Source: Ariolimax columbianus
Lineage: Eukaryota; Mollusca; Gastropoda; Stylommatophora; Arionidae
Assembly (NCBI GenBank): GCA_036924085.1
Contig: JAVGWX010000011.1
Coordinates: forward strand, 17,609,608 to 17,673,607
DNA length: 64,000 nt
Reading direction: 5' to 3'
Below the pieces are notes generated by a model. That model made no database searches. It worked only from the letters and a program-made list of their open reading frames with translations, and was not told where the DNA came from. Positions 1 through 11,089 of the stretch are shown piece after piece (positions within the stretch are counted from its first letter, which is position 1; each line of letters starts with the position of its first letter). Position numbers and translations under genes: made by a program.

Positions 1-300
1 GATGACTCCACACCTGTACACAGTAATCCAATCTAGATCTAACTAATGCTTTACACAGTTTGACTATCACTTCGTAGCACCCATGTTTAATATTTCTTTT
101 TATCATACATGAAATTGCATTTACTTTTTCCTGCTACCTGAACTTGCTCACTAACATTACCTGTTTGATCTTTTATAACCCTCTGTCCCTTTCCTTATCT
201 ATCTTTCTAATCATTGTTCTCTCTTATTCTGTAATTATGTTTTATATTGTATTTATCCATGTTGATGACTGTACATTTATCTACTTTAAACTCTTGTGGA
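1..300 (-). pseudogene. CR1/L2-like retrotransposon RT fragment, cut by window edge
   Basis: The + strand closely matches the + strand of 44290-44585. Read on the minus strand both encode the thumb/connection part of a CR1/L2-type reverse transcriptase, the same stretch seen open at 5185-5395 (AVKKANAMLGMIK, ALVRPILEYCVHVWSP). The copy is broken by stops and continues beyond base 1. It is a dead fragment. The lineage call rests on motif recognition. Confidence 0.6.
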
Positions 301-598
301 CAGGTCTTCTCACTGGAGCTTTGACGAAGGGAGCCATTTGTAATATGTGTTTTCGTGTCTGGGGCCCTCTCTGACATATGCATTGTGCAGTTTATGTTGC
401 TTTAATTTTATGTGCATCTGCATTCCGCCTGCGTTGATCTGTTCTAAAGCAACACATCGGTGTATACTGTTTCCTTTTCCATCTGTTGCAAGAGTTGTGT
501 CAGTGTTTCCTGTTGTATTTTCCCGCAGTTGTTTATATTTGTTTTGGATGTGTGCTCTAACTTCTGGTAGTGATATTTGGTGGTTGAATTGTTCTCCT
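301..598. other. No gene seen
   Basis: Unassigned sequence between the RT fragment and a CT-rich minisatellite. Short open frames exist on both strands but show no family motif. Confidence 0.4.
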
Positions 599-915
599 CG
601 TCTGCCCTCCCTGGCCAACAATCTGCCGTCTCCTGCGAGTCTGTCTGCCGTCTCCGGCCAGTCTATCTGTTTTCTCTGGCCAGTCTATCTGCCCTCCCTG
701 GCCAATCTATCTGCCGTCTCCTGCGAGTCTGTCTTTCGTCTCCGGCCAGTCTATCTGTTTTCTCTGGCCAGTCTATCTGCCCTCTCCGGCCAGTCTGTCT
801 GCCCTCCCTGGCCAGTCTATCTGCCCTCTCTGGCCAGTCTATCTGCCTTTTCTGGCAGTCTATCTGCCCTCTCTAGCCAGTCTATCTGCCGGCTCCGGCC
901 AGCTTATCTGCCCTC
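599..915. repeat. Degenerate 22-bp CT-rich minisatellite
   Basis: Tandem units of about 22 bp with the core GGCCAGTCTATCTGCC alternate with longer variants carrying CTGCGAGTCTGTCT. Overlapping frames are open only because of the period and base composition. No protein family is suggested. Confidence 0.8.
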
Positions 916-1590
916 CTATTTTCCGATTTGCCATGTTGAGGCTTGGACATGTAATATGGATCCGGACGACAAATACAATTATATGTCTGTCTATTTATGA
1001 TATTCATTGGCGGCACGCGTTAATCGGGACGGGCAGCATACCCACAGAAACACCTCCGGTGCCAATCCAGCGTTGAGAAAATTCTCTCAAGTTTATTCCA
1101 TCGGCAGACTTCTGTGTTATTGACGTCTTTCCATGTAACTTTGCGTGAGTACACAACTATGTCGTTAGATTTCAAAGTTTTGAAATAATACGCGGATTAG
1201 ACAATGAAGGGTGCCTACTGGGACATCAGTAGTATGTTTAACCAGCGAGCTAAAGGACACATCAGTATCCACACTCCTTAAGATTTACAGGGAGGAGCTG
1301 AGCCCATATAGTTTACTTGGAGTGCAGTGTCGTCGATTCATAAAAGAACAGAACAGAGCTCCGATATAAAACATCTGTGTTTGAAAGAGGTGTCCCTTCG
1401 CTGTCATTGATGTTCGTATCTACTCGTTCTTCTTTGTGTTAACTCTTAACGTTCACTTGGAAGTGGGTTACAGTGGCTCTTATTACATCCAAAAGTGCAC
1501 TTAAAGTGAACACCAGGCTCTTCCTGAAGAGACCACAGTAAGCTCATCATTGTGGAAATAACAACTGGATGTATTATCGTTGGACAGACT
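916..1590. other. No gene seen
   Basis: Unassigned spacer before the 39-bp array. At 1466 it contains GGTTACAGTGGCTCTT, a string that recurs near 11024 and, altered, near 14830, so this may be an old dispersed repeat. Confidence 0.35.
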
Positions 1591-2460
1591 GATGTACTTA
1601 CGGCTGGATGCCTTATCGTTGACCAGACTGATGTACTTACGGCTGGATGCCTTATCGTTGACCAGACTGATGTACTTACGGCTGGATGCCTTATCGTTGA
1701 CCAGACTGATGTACTTACGGCTGGATGCCTTATCGTTGACCAGACTGATGTACTTACGGCTGGATGCCTTATCGTTGACCAGACTGATGTACTTACGGCT
1801 GGATGCCTTATCGTTGACCAGACTGATGTACTTACGGCTGGATGCCTTATCGTTGACCAGACTGATGTACTTACGGCTGGATGCCTTATCGTTGACCAGA
1901 CTGATGTACTTACGGCTGGATGCCTTATCGTTGACCAGACTGATGTACTTACGGCTGGATGCCTTATCGTTGACCAGACTGATGTACTTACGGCTGGATG
2001 CATTATCGTTGACCAGACTGATGTACTTACGGCTGGATGCCTTATCGTTGACCAGACTGATGTACTTACGGCTGGATGCCTTATCGTTGACCAGACTGAT
2101 GTACTTACGGCTGGATGCCTTATCGTTGACCAGACTGATGTACTTACGGCTGGATGCCTTATCGTTGACCAGACTGATGTACTTACGGCTGGATGCCTTA
2201 TCGTTGACCAGACTGATGTACTTACGGCTGGATGCCTTATCGTTGACCAGACTGATGTACTTACGGCTGGATGCATTATCGTTGACCAGACTGATGTACT
2301 TACGGCTGGATGCCTTATCGTTGACCAGACTGATGTACTTACGGCTGGATGCCTTATCGTTGACCAGACTGATGTACTTACGGCTGGATGCATTATCGTT
2401 GACCAGACTGATGTACTTACGGCTGGATGCCTTATCGTTGACCAGACTGATCTACTTCAT
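1591..2460. repeat. 39-bp minisatellite, about 22 copies
   Basis: A 39-bp unit starting GATGTACTTACGGCTGGATG repeats in exact register from 1591 to 2448, followed by a degenerate last unit. Copies are almost identical; the usual variant is CATTATCG for CCTTATCG. Because 39 is a multiple of three and the unit lacks stops in several frames, frames over 300 codons are open on both strands (13-residue periods such as DVLTAGCLIVDQT). This openness follows from the period, and no coding function is supported. The homogeneity implies recent expansion. Confidence 0.95.
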
Positions 2461-2959
2461 TCTACTTCCAAAGCGCGAATGGAAACGTGAGATGGTGGTC
2501 TTGATCACTATTTTTTTTCTGGCCCTGATTACTCTTCGCCGCCCACAACTTCGACAAAAGAAGACACATTCTAACGCGCAACAACAATGTATACGTACGC
2601 CATACACCGATAAGGGAAAACTGAAACATGTCGTATGTTGATTCTAAAGGGGTCATTAAGTGACAGCAGCATCCAACTTTGGTTTCTACAGGTACCATGC
2701 GCTATGTGACACATGAAAAGGCGCAATTCAAATTACAAAATGGCATACATGCGAATATGGAGGGCAATAAAAGAAAAACGCGCTGTTGTACTGTGTTGTC
2801 ATTGCCAAACGAACTTTCCGCAAAGGATATTCATAAGAAAATTGTTTCTGTTTACAGTGAAATGTGTTTGTCGCGTAAAGCAGTTACCTAACTAGGTCGA
2901 CACATTGTATCATGGATGCTCAGGGGAAGAAGACTAACGTCGGGCCAGGCAAAATATAC
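2461..2959. other. No gene seen
   Basis: Single-copy-looking sequence with short frames on both strands and no recognisable motif. Confidence 0.35.
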
Positions 2960-3235
2960 TCACCAAATCCTTCACCGCGTATTCCTCGTAGGCCTATCTG
3001 GAAACGGGCTGTTTTCATGGAATCCTGGCTAACACGGTGAAGGATCGAATTTTATCCCGTAGTAGTGAGCGACACGCAGATGAAACCATGCATAGCACAA
3101 CTGCCTGGAGGACCACGGTCCCCCTTCATCAGCACGCTCGGGTTCTGAGGAAAGCTACTGCAACCCGTCATTTATCGACCTTTTCAGGACGAACAAAACA
3201 GTAGACCTACTCATTGGGGGTATTCCAAACAACAA
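2960..3235 (+). repeat. Dispersed repeat F (SINE-like, AAC tail)
   Basis: This shares CCGTAGTAGTGA, CACGCAGATGAAACCA, GCATAGCACAAC and GGAAAGCTACTGCAACCCG with 40545-40845 and 55735-56050, and with the reverse complement of 10662-10890. All copies end in a CATTG(T/G)GGG string followed by an AAC-rich tail. Length is 250-300 bp. No tRNA A/B boxes are clear, so this may be the body of a SINE or the 3' end of a longer retroelement. Confidence 0.7.
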
Positions 3236-3593
3236 CAATATCAAGGACGCTCACAAATTGCTGATGTAGCGCGATCTGTTTATTTTGTTTCGGTTGCAAC
3301 AGAGGTATCTGAGCGACTGGTGAGAAATATGATTCGTGCTGACATGCAAGTAACGATAAACAATGAAGAGACTGCAGTAGAGTGTTCCCATGGTTTAGCT
3401 TACAGCATAATCCATGATCGAACATAGGCAGTACCGTTCAACGAATGACGAAGTTGAACAGAAAGTGAAAATATGGCTGAGACAGCAGACCAAAGACTTT
3501 TTTGCTAAATGTTTTTGTCCACTGATAGTAATAGCCCCATTTCAGTCATGTCTGACTATAGGTTGATGTGACCTTGGAGTAGTAACTCTCAAT
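3236..3593. other. No gene seen
   Basis: Unassigned sequence between two repeat fragments. Confidence 0.3.
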
Positions 3594-3845
3594 TTAGTTA
3601 TTTTTGTTTTCCTTCTCATTTCGGCGTTTTCTCTTTACTTCCATTTGTTGCATGATCTTATTTTCGCCCAGTCTAAGGTGGCTCTTCAGGTTACATCTCC
3701 ATTTGGATTGGTCTGCAGCTTTGTCTTCCCAAGATGTCAGATCTATATCCAGAGCCGTCATGTTCCGCTTACATGCAGCTATCATCGGCCGGTTGTACTT
3801 ATAGCACATGCCAGCTGTCCGTGGAGAATATATTTTGGGATGCGA
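3594..3845 (-). pseudogene. RT C-terminal fragment (non-LTR retrotransposon)
   Basis: The minus strand encodes a C-terminal RT tail of the kind common in animal non-LTR elements: CKRNMTALDIDLTSWED, then DQSKWRCNL and a basic stretch ending RKRRNEKENK. Related tails occur at 48100-48335 and 61495-61690. No catalytic domain is present. The fragment is a 5'-truncated relic. The closest named clade is uncertain. Confidence 0.65.
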
Positions 3846-4171
3846 TAAAGCGATGGAGTACGTGTAACGATGTTATTGGACATTTTTTTGAGAAATAATT
3901 GACAATATAATTGCAATTATAAATGGTGTCCAAGTTCGTACGTATCTCTTTTATTTTATTTTTTTCAATAGTTATTTGTGATCTATTTCCTTACTTTCCT
4001 TAACACATTGTGTCGTATGTCCTCTAGTTCAAGTCATGTTTAGTTGTCATGTTAGGACAATATTTGCCATTTGAAGTTCCGTTCATTTTTCCTCTCCGTG
4101 TCGAAGGTCGACTGATAGACTGCAATGAATGTTCTCAATCTCCCTCCCTTTCTCTCTCTCTCTCTCTCACA

Positions 4172-4203
<32 letters not shown>

Positions 4204-4956
4204 AGTTCTCTCACATTGATGGGTTTTTGCTCTATCCATCTCTTGATGCTGTTCCCCAAATGTATCATTGTTTCCTGCTGGCGCGTTTATCTTCTTTTTC
4301 TCCCAGTTGGGGGTTTCTGCAAGTTGTTATGTCTTTGGATGTGTCGAAAATATATTAACGGTCCTACTCTGATTTCGCTCATCAATTCTCATTATGTTCC
4401 TAATTCCTCTAAGAATTCATATTATTTTTTATTTTCGTCATACCAGATTCACATCACACTTCTACATTTCAACAGTGTCAAGGTTGTTCCCAGAAAAATT
4501 AACCGTGTCGTTGATAGAATTGCATGTTTGTTCCCGACATTTCACTAATGTTTCGTGCTGGACTCTACCAAACGCCTTTTGAAGTAACTATATTGTTATT
4601 TTGAGTATGAATTATGTATGAATTATGTATGCATTATGTATGAATTCGTCTTCCTGCTCCCCAAGGAGCATATGATTGCAGCTTTTGATGTTCAATGTAT
4701 TGTAATGTGAACACATTTTGTTTTTATTATTTGGTAGCCAGTGCAATAACCGGTGACCCGTTTTAGTACAGCATCCGTGGATTACCTAAGTATGCAATGG
4801 AAGCAAGGAAAAATGGCGCTTAAACATATCCTGCATATTGTAAGAGACAACTATCAAGGGATTGGGCATGGGGTTGTCTAACCCTTCCTATAAAACATAT
4901 GCATATAACAAAGATGGTCTTTCCTCTGTTAAGTATGTAGCGTCGTCTTTGCAGAA
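3846..4956. other. No gene; (CT)n and 12-bp short repeats
   Basis: Mostly AT-rich sequence with no supported gene. It includes a (CT)n microsatellite at 4147-4200 and a short array of GAATTATGTAT units at about 4608-4645. Confidence 0.5.
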
Positions 4957-5152
4957 TGTCGCTTCTAACAACCGCCAACGTATTTGGCTGTTATACGTTT
5001 CTTGGCATGTGTGCAGTACGGTAGGTTGGAATTACTTTCCCTACGTGAAAGATATAAAAAAAAAAACATGTCTGCCAAATTGGACACGAGCGTGATTCGA
5101 ACTGGGTGCGTTGGGATTGTGAGACGAACGCTTTAACCCTAGGCCACGTTTT
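4957..5152 (-). mobile_element. SINE B, tRNA-headed, minus strand
   Basis: Read on the minus strand, about 5152-5080 resembles a tRNA: an A-box-like TGGCCTAGGGTTAAAGCG, then a B box GTTCGAATCAC. The body continues leftward through an A-rich stretch to about 4957. The same body (GTCGCTTCT to TTGGCTGTTATA and GTGTGTAGTACG, read on +) recurs at 13380-13449, which supports a dispersed family over a tRNA gene. Confidence 0.7.
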
Positions 5153-5184
5153 CAGGAATTGTCATTTTGTCATTTGTTTGCAAG

Positions 5185-5730
5185 TTAAGGTAGCAGTGAA
5201 AAAGGCAAATGCAATGTTAGGTATGATAAAAAGAAATATTAAATATTGGAGCAAAGAAGTGATAGTCAAAATGTATAAAGCTTTAGTTAGACCTATATTG
5301 GAGTATTGTGTACATGTGTGGAGTCCTTATCATAGAGGGGATATAAACATGCCGGAAAGAATACAGAAAAGAGCGACAAAGATGATAGTGTGATTCCAGA
5401 ATTACAGTTATGAGAAAAGACTCAGAAAAGCCGGCCTACAGTGTCTAGAAGAGAGAAGAATTCGTGGTGACTTAATACAGGTTTATAAGATGATCAGAAG
5501 AATGGATAAATTAGACTTTAACAAGTTTTTTTTTAAAAATACAGCCACCCACAATAACACGAGGGCACAGCTACAAGCTGACTAAAGAGAGATCCAGATT
5601 AGATATTAGGAATTATTTTTTTAGTCAGAGAGAGGTGTCTGCTTGGAATGCATTGCCAGGGGAGGTAGTGGAGGCAGGGACAGTTAATGCATTTAAGAAT
5701 AAACTGGATGCGCACAGCTTTTAGAGCAAG
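5185..5730 (+). pseudogene. CR1/L2-like RT C-terminal fragment
   Basis: The plus strand encodes AVKKANAMLGMIK, VKMYKALVRPILEYCVHVWSP and PERIQKRATKMI, then after a stop the in-phase continuation YEKRLRKAGLQCLEERRIRGDL and WNALPGEVVEAGTVNAFKNKLD. These are hallmark C-terminal motifs of CR1/L2-type polymerases, ending at the usual FKNKLD tail near 5720. Stops and a T-run indel make it inactive. It matches the fragments at 1-300 and 43845-44870. Confidence 0.8.
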
Positions 5731-5917
5731 GTGATGTAAATGTAACTGATTGTATAAAGACTCTGCAGGGTCTTCTAAACCAGTATACAGACGTTAGTTA
5801 AGTTATAAACGTCGTAAACCTTAGTTAGACCTTATACTAACCAACATATGGAAGAGGTAGAACACAAATATAAATCAAGAAAACTATGTTCTCACTGAAG
5901 AAGATTATCAGTAAAAA

Positions 5918-6278
5918 CAAATGATATTATTGTGGTGAAGTCTTCGCCCAAACAAATGATATTATTGTGGTGAAGTCTTCGCTCAAACAAATGATATTAT
6001 TGTGGTGAAGTCTTCCCCCATACAAATGATATTATTGTGGTGAAGTCTTCCCCCATACAAATGATATTATTGTGGTGAAGTCTTCCCCCATACAAATGAT
6101 ATTATTGTGGTGAAGTAATCCCCCATAAAAATGATATTATTGTGGTGAAGTCTTCCCCCATACAAATGATATTATTGTGGTGAAGTCTTCCCCCATACAA
6201 ATGATATTATTGTGGTGAAGTCTTCCCTCATACAAATGATATTATTGTGGTGAAGTCTTCCCCCATACAAATGATAAT
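5918..6278. repeat. 35-bp minisatellite, about 10 copies
   Basis: Units start with CAAATGATATTATTGTGGTG at 5918, 5953, 5988, 6023 and on to 6268, an exact 35-bp period. The array abuts the 3' end of the minus-strand RT fragment at 6285-6560, so it is probably amplified 3'-terminal sequence of that retroelement. Confidence 0.9.
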
Positions 6279-6284
6279 AATGCG

Positions 6285-6560
6285 GCGTCTTTTTTTCGCC
6301 ATTATAACCTCGAGGTTTAGAGATTGTCAACCAATCATCTTCGAGCAGACTTGTCGTTTGCTATTTTGTAAAGTTCTTTCAAGTTTCTTCCCGTTTTTGT
6401 TTAATCGGTTCCAAGTACTCTTATCCATGTGATCTTTGATCTTCCCTTTCTCCTTTTCTCCTTGGGATTCCACGCGTGTCTGCTGATACTGGTTTTATGC
6501 ATTCGCAATGTATGGCCTGTTCTATGCAACCCATCTCGTAAGAGTTCTTGTTCTACCTGG
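6285..6560 (-). pseudogene. RT C-terminal fragment
   Basis: The minus strand encodes HRTGHTLRMHKTSISR, then WNPKEKRRKGRSKITW. These match the conserved GHTLR and WNPQGKRKRGRPKxTWRR motifs near the end of many animal non-LTR polymerases. A frameshift then leads to a degraded KLERTLQNSKRQ tail. It is a dead fragment, next to a second copy at 6590-6930. Confidence 0.7.
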
Positions 6561-6589
6561 ATGTGCATAGTTTATGCGTTTGTACATTC

Positions 6590-6930
6590 TTTTTTCAAAT
6601 AATCAATCAATGCCAGTTGTTTCTTTCGGGGCATATACCATTGGCAACCCTCCTCCAGCAAGTACAGTCTGGGCTGCCTTTTCTGTCTCTTTTCAGTTCA
6701 TGTCTAAGTACCGAAGTTCATTTTCACAGTCGCTTCTCCATTTGTTTGTTTGCCTACCTCTCTTTCTCTTCCCCTGTGGATTCCATGTCAGGGCCTCTCT
6801 AACCCCGTCTGATGATACTTTCTGTGGCGTGTTTCTTATCCAACCACATATCCTACATTGATCTGTTTCTCCACTGATTATATCCTACATTAATCTGTTT
6901 CTCCACTGATTATTATTGGCTCCGTCCCAA
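6590..6930 (-). pseudogene. RT C-terminal fragment, second copy
   Basis: The minus strand encodes REALTWNPQGKRKRGRQTNK followed by WRSDCENELRYL and a degraded QLEK-like stretch ending APKETTGID. This is the same conserved tail as at 6285-6560. The two copies are arranged head to tail and are not identical, so they are either separate insertions or an old duplication. No RT catalytic core remains. Confidence 0.75.
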
Positions 6931-7324
6931 TAGGTCTTCATTGCCCACTACGATAAATCAACGTGTGAATGAAATTATTTATATAGAATTTCAACTGTTC
7001 TAATGTATTTACACAGAAAACCTCTCGTGGTTAATGGTTTCCTTTCCCGTTGTTCGTTCCACAATCTTGATCTTAATTAGCAAGTGCTGCCAAATTTAGC
7101 TCAGAAAACAAACCACGACGCAGGTAAATAATAGATCCCGTTTACCTAAGAAATCAATTTCTGTTGTGCTACCGTTTTCCTTTACTGAGGCCAAAGAAAT
7201 GTCGTTGTTTTAAATAGATGAATGTCAAGAATCCAATTAGCGACTAAAATAGAACTAAAGATAGGACTCAACATATTCGGGAAACTAATAGCAGTTATAG
7301 GAAAACATATCTTGTTCTTCATTT
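6931..7324. other. No gene seen
   Basis: AT-rich unassigned sequence. Confidence 0.3.
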
Positions 7325-7885
7325 TGTTGTTCTTATTCTTCTTCTTCGTACGATGTCAGAAGTCGACTTGAATTTGTTCAATGAAAGCTGCGGCCTTTCT
7401 GTGCCTGTCAACACTGCCATAGAGCTTGTCTAGTGTTAGCACTGGTGATGGCCACATGTGCTTTCTCTGGTCCTCGTATGTCGGCCAATTTTGCAGCAGA
7501 TGTTCAGAGATCCTTTTCGGAGTACGTCAGGCGCACTCGTCCCTAGTCCCTTTCTTCAGTTATTTGAATAGATGGCACCTCAGTGTGTTGTGGCCTGTGC
7601 GGAGTCTGAAGACCACCACTTGCTCTGTTTTGTTCAACTGGTAATAAGCATCATTTTTTGTGAAGCCAGTATGCTCTGGTTTCCATATTTCCACGTTTCT
7701 GGCCATAATAAACCTTTTGGACTCTTCGTAGGTCACACTAGAATATTATTGGTTTAACCTTCCACCTTCTTTCGCCAGTCTGTCTGCTTCCTCGTTGCCT
7801 TGAATGTTACAGTGAGACGAGACCCACTGTACAACCACTCTTTTGGGTGTGGGCTGACAACATAGTTGACAGAGTACTGATCAAT
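7325..7885 (-). pseudogene. I-like retrotransposon 3' fragment, diverged
   Basis: Starting from a (CTT)n run that is the GAA tail of a minus-strand element, the sequence parallels the C-terminus of the intact copy at 21178-25439: AFIEQIQ-like end, a degraded Cys/His motif, the QVVVFRLR(T)GH(N)RL region, and finally CNIQGNEEADRLAKE at about 7790-7815. Many substitutions and stops mark it as an old copy or a different subfamily. Confidence 0.7.
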
Positions 7886-8384
7886 GGTAATTTAGGTGTG
7901 TAATTTTCTGACTCTTTAGCGCAGTAACCACGAATATCGCTCCTTTAAAAAAAAGACTGCTTTCGCCTGTGAGTACAGCTTCTATTACACCGTTCAATGC
8001 CACTGCCTATAACATTACTAAACACGTTCTATTTATTTTAATTTCAAAGACACGTCTGTAAGTTGCGAAACAATGAATGATTGTAAATTCTTGGTTTTAA
8101 GGAAAAAGCTTCAGCGGAGTCAGTGCTTAATGTTTGAGCGAAAATGGGAAAGCTTGCAAAGGGTTTGTAACAGACTATCGTTAATAAGATTAAGCTGCAA
8201 TGCTTGCATGGACTTTAACATTGGAGAGAAAAAGGGAATAATTACAAACGATTGTGAACATACTTTTGCTAATAGGCTCAATCTGCAGTGGTGGCCTGGG
8301 CTTCACATGGAACGAAAACATAAATACATATGATGATACCCCCTCTTCTTCATATATATAAACAACACTAAATGCTGCCATCAG
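7886..8384. other. No gene seen
   Basis: Unassigned spacer. The short plus-strand frame at 8073-8333 has no recognisable motif. Confidence 0.3.
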
Positions 8385-10448
8385 CATGTCTCAAACAGCT
8401 TACACGCAGATGACTTGGCTGTATGGACAGCCACTGAACATACAAGCCACACACTTGCTCCAAAAGGCAGTAGAAAAGGTGGAGAACTGAACAAAAGAGT
8501 GGCGACAGAAAATTAACCACACCAAAACTCCCACCACTCTCTTTTCATTCTCCTCCCAAAAAGAAATATGCAATATATATATATACAATAACGATAGGAA
8601 ACCAACCAATACCCCAGTTGGACACACTCACATTCCTTGACGTCATATCTGACTCCAGACTTATCTTGAAGTCATATATAGAGACAATCCAGACAACAGC
8701 CGTAAAAAGAATCCAAGTGATGAAAAAAACTGGCTGGTATATCATGGGGAGAGGGGGGAGCAACACAAATTTCCTCAAGCAAGTCTACAATGGTACAATC
8801 AGACCAATCATTGAATATGTCTCTAGTACTTGGTCAACAACGGCCAAAACAAACACAGGAAAACTAGATCGAGTTGAAAATATAGGCCTCACAATTGCCT
8901 TTGTGGCATTGAAAAGCACTCCAATTACAGAGCCGGGAAAAGCAGTCAATATTGAGCCCCTTGAATTACGGAAAAAAATATAAATTCCTTACTCAGTTTT
9001 AAAACTGAAGATGTTACCTCATCATCACCTGCACCAGAAGTTCCAAGAAAGAACAAAAAAACGGACTACAAAGGAAAAGCTCCAACCATCTGGCCAGAGC
9101 AATCCATAGAAAACACGCAGACATCCTTGGAACTGAAACCAAAAATTGCGAAGCACTCATTCTAGGACCCTGGATACGGAGCCATGAAAGCTCTAAAATA
9201 ATCTTGGACGTTCCAGGGTTAACGAAGAAAAGTTAGCAGTCGGCAGGAGAGCAAAAATTCCCCGTTCTACATGAGCTCAAGAGACAGTACCATAGCAACA
9301 CTTGGACGCACGTTCTACATGAGCTCAAGAGACAGTACCATAGCAACTCTTGGACACACGTTCTACATGAGCTCAAGAGACAGTACCATAGCAACACTTG
9401 GACACACGTTCTACAGGAGCTCAAGAGACAGTACCATAGCAACACTTGGACACACGTTCTACAGGAGCTCAAGAGACAGTACCCTAGCAACTCTTGGACA
9501 CATGTTCTACAGGAGCTCAAGAGACAGTGCCATAGCAACTCTTGGACACACGTTCTACAGGAGCTCAAGAGACAGTACCATAGCAACACTTGGACACACG
9601 TTCTACAGGAGCTCAAGAGACAGTACCCTAGCAACTCTTGGACACACATATGAATCTGCCTCGGTGAGCGATACAAAGGGAGGCAGTGGGATCTACATCG
9701 AACACTCCGATGGCGACATACAAAAGCACTCCATACCAGCAGGAGAGATTTGTACCAATTTCAGAGCTGAAGCAAGAGCTGTTCATGCAGCAACTCAGAT
9801 TCTTATCAGCCAAAACATAACAAGGAAAACGGTCATTCTTACAGACTCTAGGAATGTACTACAAGCCATCTCAAGCACCAAACAATATAGACTATCACAT
9901 GAAATAAAATAAACAAGATACTCTCACATAAAATAAAATACAACAAAGGATTGCTGTCCTTAAAAGACAGATTTAGTCCTACAATGGATTCCGGCCCACT
10001 GTGGAATTCCTGGAAACGAGAAAGCAGATGAGCTCACAAAAGCCGGAAATGGAGGCACACAGACTACCCATCGACAGAGCCATACAGAAGCATAGACACA
10101 GATCAAACGATATATGAGGACAGAATGGAGAGACCAGCACAAAGAATACAAGCCAGGAAATCACAGCATAGACAAACGTGGCAGATATGGGCAGACAAAG
10201 ATCTTCAAACTCAGACCGGGACATTGTAGACTCAAGCCCATCTCCACAGAATGGGTCTCAGAGACACTGTCACGTGCGATTCTGAAGCACCCAAGCAAAC
10301 ACCAGAACATATCCTGCAGGACTGCCCTACCTTTGCAGACCAAAGAGTCTGGCCAGGGGAAGCGACCATGCTCGAAAAGTTGCAGGGGACCGTCGAAGAC
10401 CTTAAACGTACAGTCGCCTTCGTGAACCTCACCGGACTAGAAGCATAG
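8385..10448 (+). pseudogene. I-like retrotransposon fragment, divergent subfamily
   Basis: A 2-kb remnant from the RT catalytic loop to the C-terminus. ADDLAVW (RT motif with the two Asp) lies near 8409. SNTNFLKQVYNGTIRPIIEY and STTAKTNTGKLDRVEN follow at 8760-8880. RNase H is seen as YESASVSDTKGGSG, NFRAEARAVHAA and VILTDSRNVLQA at 9650-9870, then WIPAHCGIPGNEKADEL near 9985-10035. The Cys/His end TPEHILQDCPTFADQRVW lies near 10300-10350 and LTGLEA before the stop at 10446. Frameshifts and stops separate these blocks. A 48-bp minisatellite is inserted in frame just before RNase H. The protein differs clearly from the family at 21178. Confidence 0.8.
9265..9648 (+). repeat. 48-bp in-frame minisatellite, 8 copies
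   Basis: Units begin TTCTACATGAGCTCAAGAG or TTCTACAGGAGCTCAAGAG at 9265, 9313, 9361, 9409 and on to 9601, an exact 48-bp period. Each encodes the 16-residue unit FYMSSRDSTIATLGHT in the same frame as the RNase H segment that follows. The array sits at the boundary between the polymerase tail and RNase H of the host retroelement. Confidence 0.95.
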
Positions 10449-10580
10449 CATCGGTTGATCGTGGACCTCACCGGACTAGACGCACAGCATCGGTTGATCG
10501 TGAACTCACCGGACTAGACGCACATCATCAGTTGATAGTGAACTCACCGGACTAGAAGCACAGCATCGGTTGATCGATGA
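10421..10580 (+). repeat. 39-bp tandem repeat at a retroelement 3' end, 4 copies
   Basis: Four units of about 39 bp with the core CTCACCGGACTAGA and AGCATCGGTTGATCGTG start at about 10421, 10460, 10499 and 10538. The first overlaps the last codons (NLTGLEA) and stop of the retroelement ORF, so the array is the duplicated 3' end of that element. Confidence 0.85.
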
Positions 10581-10661
10581 AGGAAAAGAACGATGATACC
10601 TCACTATACCCGAGTAGTTCCCAGGGAACAAATAATAGAACTACTAATGCTGTTGTTGGAA

Positions 10662-10890
10662 GCTACTCTTAGTTGTTGTTGTTGCTGTTGTTGTTTCGAA
10701 TACCCACAATGAGTAGGTTCACTTGTTTGTGCACCCTGAAAAGAACGTTCAGTGGCGGGTTACAGTATCTTTCCTCACATCCCGAATGTGCTGATGAAGG
10801 GGGAACGGGCTATGCTTGGCCTCATCTGCGTGTCGCTTACCACTACGGGGATCACATCGATTTCCTAACCTCGTTAGCTTGACTGCTAAA
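10662..10890 (-). repeat. Dispersed repeat F, minus strand
   Basis: On the minus strand it reads CCCCGTAGTGGTAAGCGACA, CACGCAGATGAGGCCAAGCA and GGTGCACAAACAAGTGAACC, ending in an AAC-rich tail (the GTTGTTG run at 10672-10696 on +). This is the same family as 2960-3235, 40545-40845 and 55735-56050. Confidence 0.75.
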
Positions 10891-11089
10891 AATGAAGAAC
10901 AGTCCATTTCCAGGGAGGACGACGAGGAAGTCGAGGTGACGTTCTTGGTCAGTATGTTTGGCCTGACCAGACGTTAGTCTTTCTAAAAAAAAACTTCACT
11001 CTCAACAATGTTTCTTTTTTAGCAGGTTACAGTGGCTCTTAATATCTCTAGAAGATACTATTTTACCATTCTGAAATTCTTACTGACAA

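Noticed and set aside
1446..2641. Long overlapping ORFs of 300+ codons on both strands
   Set aside because: They are produced by a 39-bp tandem repeat lacking stops; no domain and equal openness on both strands.
5080..5152. Functional tRNA gene (also the heads at 11090, 40846, 41527, 55368, 59590)
   Set aside because: A and B boxes are visible but acceptor stems and anticodon arms do not fold convincingly, and several heads continue into shared SINE bodies.
5918..6278. Regular 35-bp repeats as a CRISPR array
   Set aside because: There are no unique spacers between repeats; the whole unit repeats, and the genome is eukaryotic.
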